Shown: positions 9,336 to 17,732 of the stretch, one piece after another | How positions within the stretch are numbered: position 1 is the first letter of the stretch | How the letters are laid out: each line of letters starts with the position of its first letter | Origin: Prolixibacteraceae bacterium | Lineage (GTDB): Bacteria; Bacteroidota; Bacteroidia; Bacteroidales; Prolixibacteraceae | Direction of reading: 5' to 3' | DNA: 64,000 nucleotides | NCBI GenBank assembly: GCA_019459525.1 | Contig: JAIBEY010000072.1 | Span: 1 to 64,000 of the forward strand | Made by a program: the position numbers and the translations under genes | The notes under the pieces: generated by a model | The model's input: only the letters and a program-made list of their open reading frames with translations | What the model was told of the DNA's origin: nothing | Databases searched by the model: none

Positions 9336-12300
9336 TTAGAATTTGATATCTGCTCCAAATGAGATGACATTACTTAATGGATAAGTTTGTTCATCGGAAC
9401 GTGTATCTTCAGGATCGTAGGATTTATTCCAGGTTCCTTTACATATAGTAAATAAGTCTTTCCCGCTGGCATAAACACGCACTCCCTGCATTTTTATGCG
9501 TTTACAAAACTCCTGAGGTAAATTATATGCAACAGTGATTTGCTTTACCCTCATGTAAGCCATATTGTCGATGCGCATAGTGGAAGTTCTCCAATTCCAA
9601 TTCTTAAGTTCGTCAAAGCCAACACCTCCAGGGACAATGCGTGGGTATTTTGCTCCCGTATTTTCAGGCGTCCAGTTTTTTCCGTAAAAATATTCAAGGG
9701 GTTGATGCCATACCCAAAAATAAGGTTGGGAAAAATCACCACCTTTGATTTCATCTCTTTTTCCAACTCCTTGAAGAGTTATATTGAAATCGAAATTTTT
9801 GTATGATAAATTAATGCTTGAAGAATAAGTATAACGTGGCAATTTATTTCCCAAATATTGCATATCGCCTTTAGTCCCTTTGGCAGGATCACCATATGAT
9901 GTAATTTTTCCATCACCATCGATATCCCTGTACATTACATCTCCAATTCCAATATTGGCGGGGATACCCTGTAATTTTTTATAATTAGTCAATTGCTCTT
10001 CATTTTGGATAATTCCATCGAACTGGTAACCAAAATAGGAATAAAGAGAGTATCCTTGCCTAGCATAATTTAGCCCTTCATAATAGGCATCGTTCCCCTC
10101 CAGATTAATCAGATTATTTTTACTATCGCTAATTGATGCTGAGACACTGTATCTAAAATCACCTTTTTTATCTGACCACTTTACCGAATATTCCCAGCCT
10201 TTACTTTCAAGTGTACCAGCGTTACTTGTCGGTGGGTTACCTCCCAAAGTTGCGGGCACCTGTACTCCAACTAACATGTCTTTATTTTTTTTGATAAAAT
10301 AGTCGAAACTTGAAGACAACCGTGAATTAAGAACCGTAAAATCCAATCCTACGTTTGTAGTTTCAATTGTTTCCCAACTCCGGCTTGAAGAAGCTATACT
10401 AGATTCGGCTCCAGACAATCCAACGTTAGGCGAGCCAATTGGGTACGAACCATAAAAATTAACAAGTGGAATATAATCATAGTTGCCAAAACTAAGATCC
10501 TGGTTGCCAGACTGACCCCATGAACTTCTTAGTTTTAATCTGTCAAAAATATTAAGCGATTTAACAAACTCTTCTTCTAATAAATTCCAGGAAGCTGATA
10601 AAGCAGGGAAAACGGCACTCCATCTTTTTTCAGATGCAAATTTTGAACTGCCATCCATCCTCATTGTAATATCAACAAATAATTTATTGCTGTAAGAATA
10701 GCTGAATCTTCCAAAATAGGAATTCAAGGCATTCCCGGATGCACTGCCAGTAAAATTTTTGGTATAGTCCAATTTTGTTTTATCAGAAAGATTTAAGGTA
10801 AATAGCTCATTGCTGGTGAAATTATATCCTGTAGTTGATTGATATTCTTTATTGTATGTTTCAAAAGATGTTCCTAACATGAGGCCAATATGATGTTTGG
10901 AAAGAAAGGTTTTATTATAGTCGAGGTAGTTGGTAAATGTTTTGTACAAACTTTTCGAGTTTGCATAGTATGCAGAATTGGGATCATTATAAACACCTTG
11001 ATTTCCTCCGGTCCAATTGTAGGCCTGAAACTTGCGATAATTCGCATTTCCATTCCAATATCCAAGTTCGATCCCACTTTGAGAGACGAACTTAAAACCT
11101 TCTAAAATTTTAAAATCAACTTTAAGATTCGTCGAAAACCTTGAATAATCGGCTGTAGCTGTACCACCTTCCTCTAAATCCGAAGCAGGATTACCATACC
11201 CTTGATACTTGTAAAATTGACCCAAAGGATTATAAACTGGCAAGTAACTCCAACTCCTTGATAAAACTCGGAGGGCCTCATCTAAAAAACTTGGCTCTAT
11301 GGTTACCGTATTGTCAAAGGTTGACCTTGTTTCAATGTTTAATCGGTTCAGGATATTAAAATCATAGTTTAATCTCAGGTTATACCTGTCTGATTTGTTT
11401 TCTCCAAAATTAAAAACGCCTTCATTAGATTCATACCCTGCTGAAATAAGATAAGCATTATTATCGCCTCCACCTGAAATACTTAAATTGTGCATTTGTT
11501 GAATACCTGTTCCGTAAACAACTTTATTCCAATCGGTACTTTGATAAAAGCCTGGAAAATTTTCTAAATATTTCATCCACCCACTTGATGGGTCAGGTTC
11601 GGCATTTGCCCTAATTTTATCAAAGATGGATTGGTCTAATCCTGGCTGCCCTATATTTCTCATCCCCTCGTCATACATCTCTGCGAGCTGCATGGTGTTG
11701 GTCATTTTCTTTAGAAATTGCGGTGTTTTTATTCCGTAGTTATACGAATAGGAAACTGTGGGTTTCCCTTTAGAACCTTTCTTTGTAGTGATTAGCAGGA
11801 CACCATCGGCTGCGCGAGCACCGTAAATAGATGCCGCAGCATCCTTCAGTACAGTAACATCTGCAATATCGTTCGGATTAAGTACATCTATATCTCCGGG
11901 AACTCCATCAACCAAAACTAAAGGCTTATTCCCATTTATTGAAGAATAACCACGAATCTGCAAAGAATAGCCTTCATTACCTGGTCTACCACCTGACCGT
12001 GTAACTGTTACACCAGGAAGAGTACCTTGTAGTGCATCCATGGTGTTAATAATTGGTTTCATTTCAAAAGTTTTGCTATCAACCTTCTCAATAGCACCGG
12101 TTACTGCTCCTTTCACCTTAGTTCCGTACCCAACGGCTACAACTTCTTCAATGCCAATGGCTTCTTCAGCTAGCGTGACATTAATAGTAGTTTTACCGGC
12201 AACGGCAATCTCCTGAGTCTTCATCCCAACAAACGAAAATTGCAAAATGGCATTTGCTGGTAAGTTTGTCAGGCTGTATTTACCGTTAACATCGGTAATG

Positions 12301-12800
12301 GCTCCGTTGGTTGTGCCTTTAACTGCCACAGAAACCCCAGGTAAGGAACCTCCGGTTGAATCGGTAACTTTACCTGAAACCGTCTTTTGTTGTTGCATTA
12401 CTGCTTCGATGTTTGAAACTTGAAATTCTTGATCGCTTTCGTTGTATAAAACAATCTGGCGATCTTTAATAATAAATTTCGTATTGGTGCCACCGAAAAT
12501 TGTTTTCAGTAAATCTTCGATTTTGGCCTGCTTTAAATCAAGGTCAATCTTCCGTTCAACATCAATCTTCCGATCGTTGTACATAAAGAAAAACTGACTC
12601 TGGTCTTCAATCCGACTAAGGACTTCCTTAACGGTTACATTTTGAACTTTTAAGTCCAGTTTAGTAACTTGTGAATAAACACTTGCGTTTACAGTAATGA
12701 ATGTAATCAGCAAGAAAAAGGTCGTTAGTTTCATAACTCTAATTAAACACGACAGGGCGTAAGGATGCCTGTCCTTGTTAAACATCCACTTTTTTTTCAT
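9336..12800 (-). CDS. SusC/RagA-family TonB-linked outer-membrane transporter with STN domain
   Basis: A 1154-residue outer-membrane protein. After a basic leader and a signal segment (MKLTTFFLLITFITVNA, from about 23) come an STN domain (about 45-115, VTVKEVLSRIED to KDRQIVLY), a carboxypeptidase-regulatory-like domain (about 140-215, VSGKVTDSTGGSLPGV), a TonB plug (about 220-340, with GYGTKVKGAVTGAI and GARAADGVLLITTKKG) and a 22-strand beta-barrel to the end. It imports glycan fragments using TonB energy. The STN domain is the part that signals to the FecR-type anti-sigma factor encoded just upstream. That makes this transporter also the sensor of its own operon. Confidence 0.97.
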   Translation of the reverse strand: MKKKWMFNKDRHPYALSCLIRVMKLTTFFLLITFITVNASVYSQVTKLDLKVQNVTVKEVLSRIEDQSQFFFMYNDRKIDVERKIDLDLKQAKIEDLLKTIFGGTNTKFIIKDRQIVLYNESDQEFQVSNIEAVMQQQKTVSGKVTDSTGGSLPGVSVAVKGTTNGAITDVNGKYSLTNLPANAILQFSFVGMKTQEIAVAGKTTINVTLAEEAIGIEEVVAVGYGTKVKGAVTGAIEKVDSKTFEMKPIINTMDALQGTLPGVTVTRSGGRPGNEGYSLQIRGYSSINGNKPLVLVDGVPGDIDVLNPNDIADVTVLKDAAASIYGARAADGVLLITTKKGSKGKPTVSYSYNYGIKTPQFLKKMTNTMQLAEMYDEGMRNIGQPGLDQSIFDKIRANAEPDPSSGWMKYLENFPGFYQSTDWNKVVYGTGIQQMHNLSISGGGDNNAYLISAGYESNEGVFNFGENKSDRYNLRLNYDFNILNRLNIETRSTFDNTVTIEPSFLDEALRVLSRSWSYLPVYNPLGQFYKYQGYGNPASDLEEGGTATADYSRFSTNLKVDFKILEGFKFVSQSGIELGYWNGNANYRKFQAYNWTGGNQGVYNDPNSAYYANSKSLYKTFTNYLDYNKTFLSKHHIGLMLGTSFETYNKEYQSTTGYNFTSNELFTLNLSDKTKLDYTKNFTGSASGNALNSYFGRFSYSYSNKLFVDITMRMDGSSKFASEKRWSAVFPALSASWNLLEEEFVKSLNIFDRLKLRSSWGQSGNQDLSFGNYDYIPLVNFYGSYPIGSPNVGLSGAESSIASSSRSWETIETTNVGLDFTVLNSRLSSSFDYFIKKNKDMLVGVQVPATLGGNPPTSNAGTLESKGWEYSVKWSDKKGDFRYSVSASISDSKNNLINLEGNDAYYEGLNYARQGYSLYSYFGYQFDGIIQNEEQLTNYKKLQGIPANIGIGDVMYRDIDGDGKITSYGDPAKGTKGDMQYLGNKLPRYTYSSSINLSYKNFDFNITLQGVGKRDEIKGGDFSQPYFWVWHQPLEYFYGKNWTPENTGAKYPRIVPGGVGFDELKNWNWRTSTMRIDNMAYMRVKQITVAYNLPQEFCKRIKMQGVRVYASGKDLFTICKGTWNKSYDPEDTRSDEQTYPLSNVISFGADIKF

Positions 12801-12859
12801 AGTTTTGTAATGCTAAGTTAAACATGCCCCTTTCGGGTATTATTTGATTTCACAGGGAG

Positions 12860-12893
12860 AAAGGTGTTGCAAGCGCCTTCCTCCTTTTTTTAT
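12860..12893 (+). terminator. Plus-strand hairpin with T-run between fecR and susC
   Basis: GGAGAAAGGTG and CGCCTTCCTCC pair with one mismatch and a G-T pair, followed on the plus strand by TTTTTTTATT. In terminator form it acts on plus-strand transcripts, yet all genes here are on the minus strand. For the minus-strand mRNA it is a stem in the fecR-susC gap preceded by an A-run. It may stop antisense transcription or act as an mRNA-processing or stability element. Confidence 0.45.
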
Positions 12894-12895
12894 TA

Positions 12896-13924
12896 TTAGT
12901 TAATTGATTTCTTTTTTAATGGGCAAATAATAACGGTATCATTATCAATCCTATAGCTCATTGGTGTGGTGATTGATAACAATTCTAACAATTCCTTTAA
13001 ACTCTCTGTCCTAACTGTAAAAGTGTAATTTTCAGAATACTTCAGACTTTTATCTAAATTTATTTTTATTCCATACCAGCGCTCCATCTTTTTTATCACC
13101 TCATCGAATGGTGAATTGTTAAACCGGAGCATTTCGTCTTTCCAAGAAGTATAAAGATTTGTTTTAACCGGGATGTTTTGCATTTTACCATTGCTTGTGC
13201 TGATTACGTTTTGTTCACCGGGATTAAGCGTAGCAGATGTTTTTTCTGTTTTGTTAAAAACCTTGACACTTCCCTCTTCCAATGTGGTAAATACCTCCTG
13301 TTCGCCCTCGTACGCACAAACATCGAACTTGGTGCCAAAAACCAGCACATCAGCATATTTTGTTTGAACTGTAAACGGATGCTTTTTGTCTTTAGTTACC
13401 TCAAAATAGGCTTCGCCACTCAAACTTACGTTTCTGTTATTAGAAAAATTGATAGGATATTTCAACCTTGATCCGCCGTTTAAATGACCCATTGACCCAT
13501 CGGGCAGGGTGAATTGCACTCTTGAGCCTTGAGGTGCTGAAATTTCTGCATAAGATTTACTCTGGGTTGAGTTCTGCACCATCATATAAATTCCCCCAAT
13601 AATAAGGGGTATCAATAAAACGGCAGCAACACGGTAATATGCAGACAAAATTCTGGACAGAACAGGACGTTTATCCTTGCTTGTGTTTATGTGGAAGTGA
13701 ATTCGGTCGAGGATATGCTGTAACTCAACTTCTTTTGAAGAAGCTTTTTCCCAATGTTCTTGAGCAACTTCTTTCATTTCAGGTACATTGCTCTCCTTCA
13801 AAAACTGAGAAGCAAGGAAGTTTTCATCATCAATTGATGAATCATTAAAATATTTGTGGATTCGATTTTTATCAGAAATATCCATGTTGCCTGAAAGTAA
13901 TGTTTCAAGAAGGTATATCCACAA
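12896..13924 (-). CDS. FecR-family anti-sigma factor
   Basis: A 342-residue single-pass inner-membrane protein. Residues 1-90 are a cytoplasmic sigma-binding region, about 95-118 a transmembrane helix (VAAVLLIPLIIGGIYMMV), then the periplasmic FecR domain (ISAPQGSRVQFTLPDGS, LSGEAYFEVTKDKKHPF, VFTTLEEGSVKVF) and a C-terminal STN-like domain (MERWYGIKINLDKS to end). It holds the ECF sigma factor inactive until the SusC STN domain reports substrate. The listed start is a TTG whose extension (LLETLLSGN) resembles the usual FecR N-terminus. An ATG at 13885 (MDISDKN) is the alternative. It follows the sigma gene by 36 bp. Confidence 0.93.
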   Translation of the reverse strand: MWIYLLETLLSGNMDISDKNRIHKYFNDSSIDDENFLASQFLKESNVPEMKEVAQEHWEKASSKEVELQHILDRIHFHINTSKDKRPVLSRILSAYYRVAAVLLIPLIIGGIYMMVQNSTQSKSYAEISAPQGSRVQFTLPDGSMGHLNGGSRLKYPINFSNNRNVSLSGEAYFEVTKDKKHPFTVQTKYADVLVFGTKFDVCAYEGEQEVFTTLEEGSVKVFNKTEKTSATLNPGEQNVISTSNGKMQNIPVKTNLYTSWKDEMLRFNNSPFDEVIKKMERWYGIKINLDKSLKYSENYTFTVRTESLKELLELLSITTPMSYRIDNDTVIICPLKKKSIN

Positions 13925-13960
13925 CCAGGAACTTGCACCTAGTCAATCCATATTTTTTTA

Positions 13961-14572
13961 TTATTGAATAAATAACCAGAAAAAGAGAAGCCCGGCAAGG
14001 TTTTCATCTTTTAAGTGCAGCCGTAAAAACCTCAGCGCCTGGTTCAAATGATTTTCAACAGTACTTGGACTGATATTCATTTCTGCCGCGATTTCTTTGG
14101 AATTTTTCCCTTCAAACCGGCTTTTGAAGAACACTGCCTTTCGCTTTTCGGGCATTTGATCTACCAATCGGTCCACCAGAACTTTAAGTGAAGCATAATT
14201 GACATCTTCATGAGTCTGTTGTGTTTCCCGCTTATCAGGAGTAGCAAATTCAGTGTATTTGTTAATCAGCGCCTTCGACCTGAAATGCTTTTTGATGTAG
14301 TTAAAAGCAATAGAAAACAGATAGGATCGGAATTCATATTCCTCTTTGATGTCTGCCCGCTTATCCCAGATTTTAGAGAATATTTCTTGAACCATTTCCT
14401 CGGCATCTTCTTTCGACTTTAAATATCCGTATGCAAAATGGTACAACTTTGAGCTGTATGCATAAAAAATCCTGTTGAAAGAATCAATATCTCCCTTTTT
14501 CAGCTTTCTAATCAGTTCTTTATCACTATATATAGGTTGCTCCGCCAAAATATGTGGTATTATCTGATACAA
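13961..14572 (-). CDS. ECF RNA polymerase sigma factor (sigma-70 family)
   Basis: A 203-residue ECF sigma factor. Region 2 has DSFNRIFYAYSSKLYHFAYGYL and the core-binding EDAEEMVQEIFSKIW (about 55-70), followed by the -10-binding FRSYLFSIAFNYIKKH. Region 4 has the helix-turn-helix SKEIAAEMNISPSTVENHLNQALRFLR (about 155-180). The pattern matches Bacteroidota PUL sigma factors that work with FecR and a SusC carrying an STN domain. It is the promoter-proximal gene of the locus and probably directs transcription of susC-susD-GH2. Confidence 0.95.
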   Translation of the reverse strand: MYQIIPHILAEQPIYSDKELIRKLKKGDIDSFNRIFYAYSSKLYHFAYGYLKSKEDAEEMVQEIFSKIWDKRADIKEEYEFRSYLFSIAFNYIKKHFRSKALINKYTEFATPDKRETQQTHEDVNYASLKVLVDRLVDQMPEKRKAVFFKSRFEGKNSKEIAAEMNISPSTVENHLNQALRFLRLHLKDENLAGLLFFWLFIQ

Positions 14573-14678
14573 AAATATAAACTTCAGTCAAAACATTGCT
14601 ATTGAGAACAAATTGCCGATTATATCGGAATTGGCATGCAGATAGTTAATTATTTGCACAATGCAATTACAATGAAAA

Positions 14679-15182
14679 CTATGGTACTAAGTCCATTTTC
14701 CCGTCTACCGTGGACGCTTGGCCTGATTGTTCCTCTAATCTTGACCTCAAATTTCCCATATCTTCTGATATTTTAGCATCTACAATACGGGCATAAATCT
14801 GAGTTGTTTTGATGGAAGTGTGTCCCAACATTTTTGAGACTGTTTCAATCGGGACACCATTACTTAAAGTTACCGTTGTAGCAAAAGTATGGCGGGCTAC
14901 ATGAAAAGTCAGATTTTTGGTGATATTACAAAAATCAGCAACCTCTTTTAGATAGCTGTTCAATTTTTGATTTGAGATGACAGGAAAGATAGTACCATTG
15001 AATTTTGAATGTGGATGGTTTTTGTACCGATCCATGATCGCCCATGCTTTAGGAAGAATTGGAATTCTTAAGGGAGAACCCGTTGTCTTTATAATCTTAG
15101 TATCAGACCGTATTAGCGTCAATTTTGTCATAATCTGCGTTAGTGCCAACAAAGCGCACAAAGCATGTTTCCATTTTGTCAT
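14679..15182 (-). pseudogene. Tyrosine-type integrase, C-terminal catalytic fragment
   Basis: The 167-residue frame carries the end of a conjugative-transposon-type integrase: PLRIPILPKAWAIMDRYK, then HVARHTFATT (catalytic H-x-x-R), GVPIETVSKMLGHTSIKTTQIYARI with the second His and the nucleophile Tyr. The N-terminal SAM-like domain and the first catalytic Arg are missing; full-length relatives are about 400 residues. Its first codon overlaps the stop of the toxin remnant upstream (ATGA), so the first 20 or so residues are probably not native. It is the integrase relic of an element that decayed next to a tRNA gene. Confidence 0.85.
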
Positions 15183-15456
15183 TTATCAGAGTAGTGCCCA
15201 AAAGTTGAAATAACCAAAACTGTTATTATTTTATCGCCAACGGAATATACCAGGCGATGTTTATCCGTTATTTTCCTTGACCATTGGCAGCTCTGTCATG
15301 TCCCAGTGGTTTCGGTCTTCCGGTACCGGAGTATGGATGCTCTCTCAACTCATTGAGCAAATCGTTCAATTTCAAAATAGCTGCTTTGTCTCCCGATTTT
15401 CTATGTTTCAGAAAGTCCTTCTCTGCATCCTCGGAAATAATAAGTTCATATTTTAT
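15179..15456 (-). pseudogene. YoeB/Txe-type mRNA interferase toxin, frameshifted
   Basis: The frame begins with KYELIISEDAEKDFLKH, then ILKLNDLLNELREHPYSGTGRPKPLGHD, the usual N-terminal two thirds of a YoeB-family ribosome-dependent endoribonuclease. It then shifts frame near 15280-15300. The remaining part, SRKITDKHRLVYSV and FGHYSDK, is in the other frame and holds the catalytic basic and terminal His-Tyr residues. At the expected start there is ATA (15456-15454), overlapping the antitoxin stop, where family members have ATG. A lost start and a frameshift both indicate a dead toxin. The pair order (antitoxin first, overlapping toxin) is the standard one. Confidence 0.8.
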
Positions 15457-15704
15457 AGCCCCAGTAGTTCTTTCTGGAGCTCAGGGGTCAACTTCCTTAC
15501 ATTCCCTTCTTTGGCATGCTGTATTGATTTGTCTATTTTTATCAACATTTCAGGGGTAAAGTACAAATCATCATCAATAGGGGTAAGTACATAGGCTTGC
15601 TTCTTTCCTCTTTTGATTACCACCTTTTCCCCACTATCTGCCAGTTCAAAAAAAGTTTTTTGTTTATCTCGGAACTGTCTGCTAGTTACTTCTAAAATTT
15701 CCAT
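15453..15704 (-). CDS. Phd/YefM-family antitoxin
   Basis: An 83-residue protein starting MEILEVTSRQFRDKQKTFFELADSGEKVVIKRGKKQAYVL, the DNA-binding N-terminal half of Phd/YefM antitoxins. The C-terminal tail (MLIKIDKSIQHAKEGNVRKL) is the toxin-neutralising part. The start at 15704 is chosen because upstream in-frame ATG codons add sequence unlike the family. A partial palindrome 15 bp upstream (15719-15736) is a likely autoregulatory operator. The gene is intact although its toxin partner is broken, which is the expected order of decay. Confidence 0.85.
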   Translation of the reverse strand: MEILEVTSRQFRDKQKTFFELADSGEKVVIKRGKKQAYVLTPIDDDLYFTPEMLIKIDKSIQHAKEGNVRKLTPELQKELLGL

Positions 15705-15894
15705 GTTTTGAATTTTTTTGTACCATATTTGGTGCAAAAAAAGTATTTTCCTTACACTTAGCTTTCCCCTTATAAAATTGTGCATATTTGTGGAGCGATT
15801 TATGAATAACAAAGGGAGTGGAATGGATAAAGTACAACACAATAATACCCACCAAAACTCCCACCAAAAAAAGATTAAAAAAGTTGTTTTTCAT
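15682..15894 (-). CDS. Possible small single-pass membrane protein
   Basis: A 70-residue frame starting MKNNFFNLFLVGVLVGIIVLYFIH, with one strong transmembrane helix (about 6-24) followed by a basic tail. It overlaps the antitoxin start by 23 bp and covers its operator and promoter, which argues against it. No family is recognised. It could equally be a chance frame in AT-rich DNA. Confidence 0.2.
   Translation of the reverse strand: MKNNFFNLFLVGVLVGIIVLYFIHSTPFVIHKSLHKYAQFYKGKAKCKENTFFAPNMVQKNSKHGNFRSN
15719..15736. promoter_or_regulatory. Candidate antitoxin autoregulatory operator
   Basis: TGTACC-ATATTT-GGTGCA is an inverted repeat matching in five of six arm positions, 15 bp upstream of the antitoxin start codon. 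YefM/Phd antitoxins bind such short palindromes (YefM prefers TGTACA-type cores) to repress their own operon. The placement and the core support this reading; binding is inferred. Confidence 0.5.
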
Positions 15895-15936
15895 GTTTGA
15901 AATAAGAAAAAATAGCGCTACTTTTGCCGCCACAGA

Positions 15937-15958
15937 GTTCAAGTCCCGCTCCGGGTAC
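15937..15958 (+). other. tRNA 3'-end-like sequence, possible att remnant
   Basis: The 22 bases from GTTCAAGTC to CCGGGTAC look like a T-loop (TTCAAGT), the 3' half of a T-stem (CCCGC), an acceptor 3' strand (TCCGGGT) and a discriminator A. The 5' half of the T-stem is not complementary, and no tRNA body lies upstream. A match limited to a tRNA 3' end is the hallmark of an attachment site left by a tRNA-targeting integrase, and a truncated integrase lies 0.8 kb away. The isotype is not assigned. Confidence 0.5.
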
Positions 15959-15987
15959 TTTTAAAAAATCTGGTTCATCAAATTATT

Positions 15988-16060
<73 letters not shown>

Positions 16061-16069
16061 CACATTAGA

Positions 16070-16099
16070 AAAGCACTTCAGTAAACTGAGGTGCTTTTT
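16070..16099 (+). terminator. Terminator after tRNA-Gly
   Basis: AAGCACTTCAG and CTGAGGTGCTT form a stem with loop TAAA and one G-T pair, followed by TTTTT. It begins about 10 bp after the tRNA 3' end. Confidence 0.85.
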
Positions 16100-16187
16100 T
16101 CGTTATTGGTGTGAAATTTTTAACTTCAGGTCATGGTAAACGCAATAAATGTGATTAGAAATCGCATCAGTCGGTACATTCAGGTAT

Positions 16188-16222
16188 AAAAAAAGCGTCC
16201 GAAATTACTTCCGAACGCTTTA
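16188..16222 (-). terminator. Terminator after the aminotransferase gene
   Basis: On the minus strand AAAGCGTTCGGAA and TTTCGGACGCTTT pair across a short GTAA loop and run into a T-tract (A-run 16188-16194 on the plus strand). It lies 25 bp after the aminotransferase stop. Confidence 0.85.
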
Positions 16223-16246
16223 AATATTTTGGATTCTTTAGAGCCG

Positions 16247-17473
16247 TTATCCTTCTGCCACTATAGTCGTTTGCCGAACTTTACTTCCGGGATAAACCTT
16301 CAGCGCTTCTTCCAGAATTTTAAGCGAAGTAGCCAGATCTTCCTTTTTTAGCACGTAGGCAATCCGAACTTCGTCTTTTCCGTAACCGGGTGTGGTGTAA
16401 AAACCTGAAGCCGGAGCCATGAAAATGGTTTGGTTTTCGTATTCGAAATCGCTCAGCAACCAGGCACAAAACACATCGGTATCGTCAACCGGAAGCCGGG
16501 CTACGGTATAAAATGCTCCCATCGGAATGGGCGAATAAACGCCGTCAATGCGGTTTAATCCGTCGATCAGGAACTTACGCCGTTCCACATATTCGTCGTA
16601 GGTGTCGAGCATGTACTCTTTGTTATTTTCGAGCGACGCTTCAGCAGCAATTTGCCCAATCAGCGGCGGACTTAACCGTGCCTGGCAAAATTTCATCACA
16701 TTCTTTTTCAGGGCTTTGTTCTTGGTGATCAGGGCTCCTATACGCAAGCCACATTCGCTGTACCGTTTCGAAACAGAGTCGATCAGCACCACGTTTTGCT
16801 CAATGCCTTTCAGGTGAAATGCCGAAATGTATGGAGCACCGGTATAGCAGAATTCGCGGTAAACTTCATCCGAGAACAGGTATAAATCGTATTTTTTGAC
16901 CAGATCGCGAATCTGTTTCATCTCGCTTCGGGTGTACAAATATCCGGTAGGGTTATTCGGGTTGCAGATCATGATTCCCTTGGTGCGGGGAGTAATCAGC
17001 TTTTCAAATTCTTCGACTGGTGGCAGGGCAAACCCTTCTTCGATTTTCGATGGAATAGATTTGATAATGGCGCCGGCCAAAATGGCAAATGCAGTGTAAT
17101 TGGCATAAGCCGGTTCGGGAACGATAATTTCGTCGCCCGGATCGAGACAAGCCAAGAAAGCAAAGGTTACCGCTTCCGATCCTCCTGAAGTGATGATGAT
17201 ATCGTCGGCCGTCACATCGATGTTGAACGTGTGATAGTACGCCGCCAGCTTTTCGCGGAATGATTTGATTCCTTCACTGGGAGAATACTCCAGGATTTTC
17301 CGGTCGATATTCCGGATGGCATCAATCGCGTTTTGAGGCGTTGGCAGGTCTGGTTGGCCGATGTTCAGATGAAACACCTTGCGTCCCATTTCCTTGGCTT
17401 TGTCGGCCAAAGGAACCAACTTCCGGATGGGGGAATCCGGCATCAAATTACCTCGTTCAGATGTATTTGGCAT
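16247..17473 (-). CDS. PLP-dependent aminotransferase, class I/II
   Basis: A 408-residue cytosolic aminotransferase of fold type I. Visible landmarks are LNIGQPDLPTP (substrate-binding N-terminus), TSGGSEAVTFAF (phosphate-binding loop, about 97-108), CNPNNPTGYLY (about 170), DEVYREFCY (PLP-ring Asp and Tyr, about 205) and DSVSKRYSECGLRIG with the Schiff-base Lys (about 236). The family includes aspartate, aromatic and alanine aminotransferases; the exact amino donor is not readable. It is transcribed divergently from alanine dehydrogenase, with about 260 bp between them, suggesting a shared interest in alanine/pyruvate nitrogen exchange. Confidence 0.92.
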   Translation of the reverse strand: MPNTSERGNLMPDSPIRKLVPLADKAKEMGRKVFHLNIGQPDLPTPQNAIDAIRNIDRKILEYSPSEGIKSFREKLAAYYHTFNIDVTADDIIITSGGSEAVTFAFLACLDPGDEIIVPEPAYANYTAFAILAGAIIKSIPSKIEEGFALPPVEEFEKLITPRTKGIMICNPNNPTGYLYTRSEMKQIRDLVKKYDLYLFSDEVYREFCYTGAPYISAFHLKGIEQNVVLIDSVSKRYSECGLRIGALITKNKALKKNVMKFCQARLSPPLIGQIAAEASLENNKEYMLDTYDEYVERRKFLIDGLNRIDGVYSPIPMGAFYTVARLPVDDTDVFCAWLLSDFEYENQTIFMAPASGFYTTPGYGKDEVRIAYVLKKEDLATSLKILEEALKVYPGSKVRQTTIVAEG

Positions 17474-17732
17474 GTCTTAATATAAAATTAACAGTAAGGC
17501 GGCAAATATACGATTATCAAATCTAAATTAAAATTTTAGGTTTTTATTTAATATGAAATATTAACAGCTTAATAACTTTCACTTTGCAAGGATTTGTGTG
17601 TTGTTTGCATCAATCCGGTTTAAATTTGTATGACAACTTTACAAATTGAAAAAATATATTGTTTTTTATCATGTTTTGGAGGGTGCAAATAATCTAATTT
17701 TGATACCTTCTAACACATTAAATTTTACGGCG
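17474..17732. promoter_or_regulatory. Divergent promoter region, aminotransferase / ald
   Basis: Candidate -7 elements are TATATTTG on the minus strand (17510-17503) for the aminotransferase and TAAATTTG on the plus strand (17621-17628) for ald. TTTG sequences lie upstream of the latter, but not at the ideal 19-21 bp spacing, so the -33 boxes are uncertain. No other gene is seen here. Confidence 0.45.
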
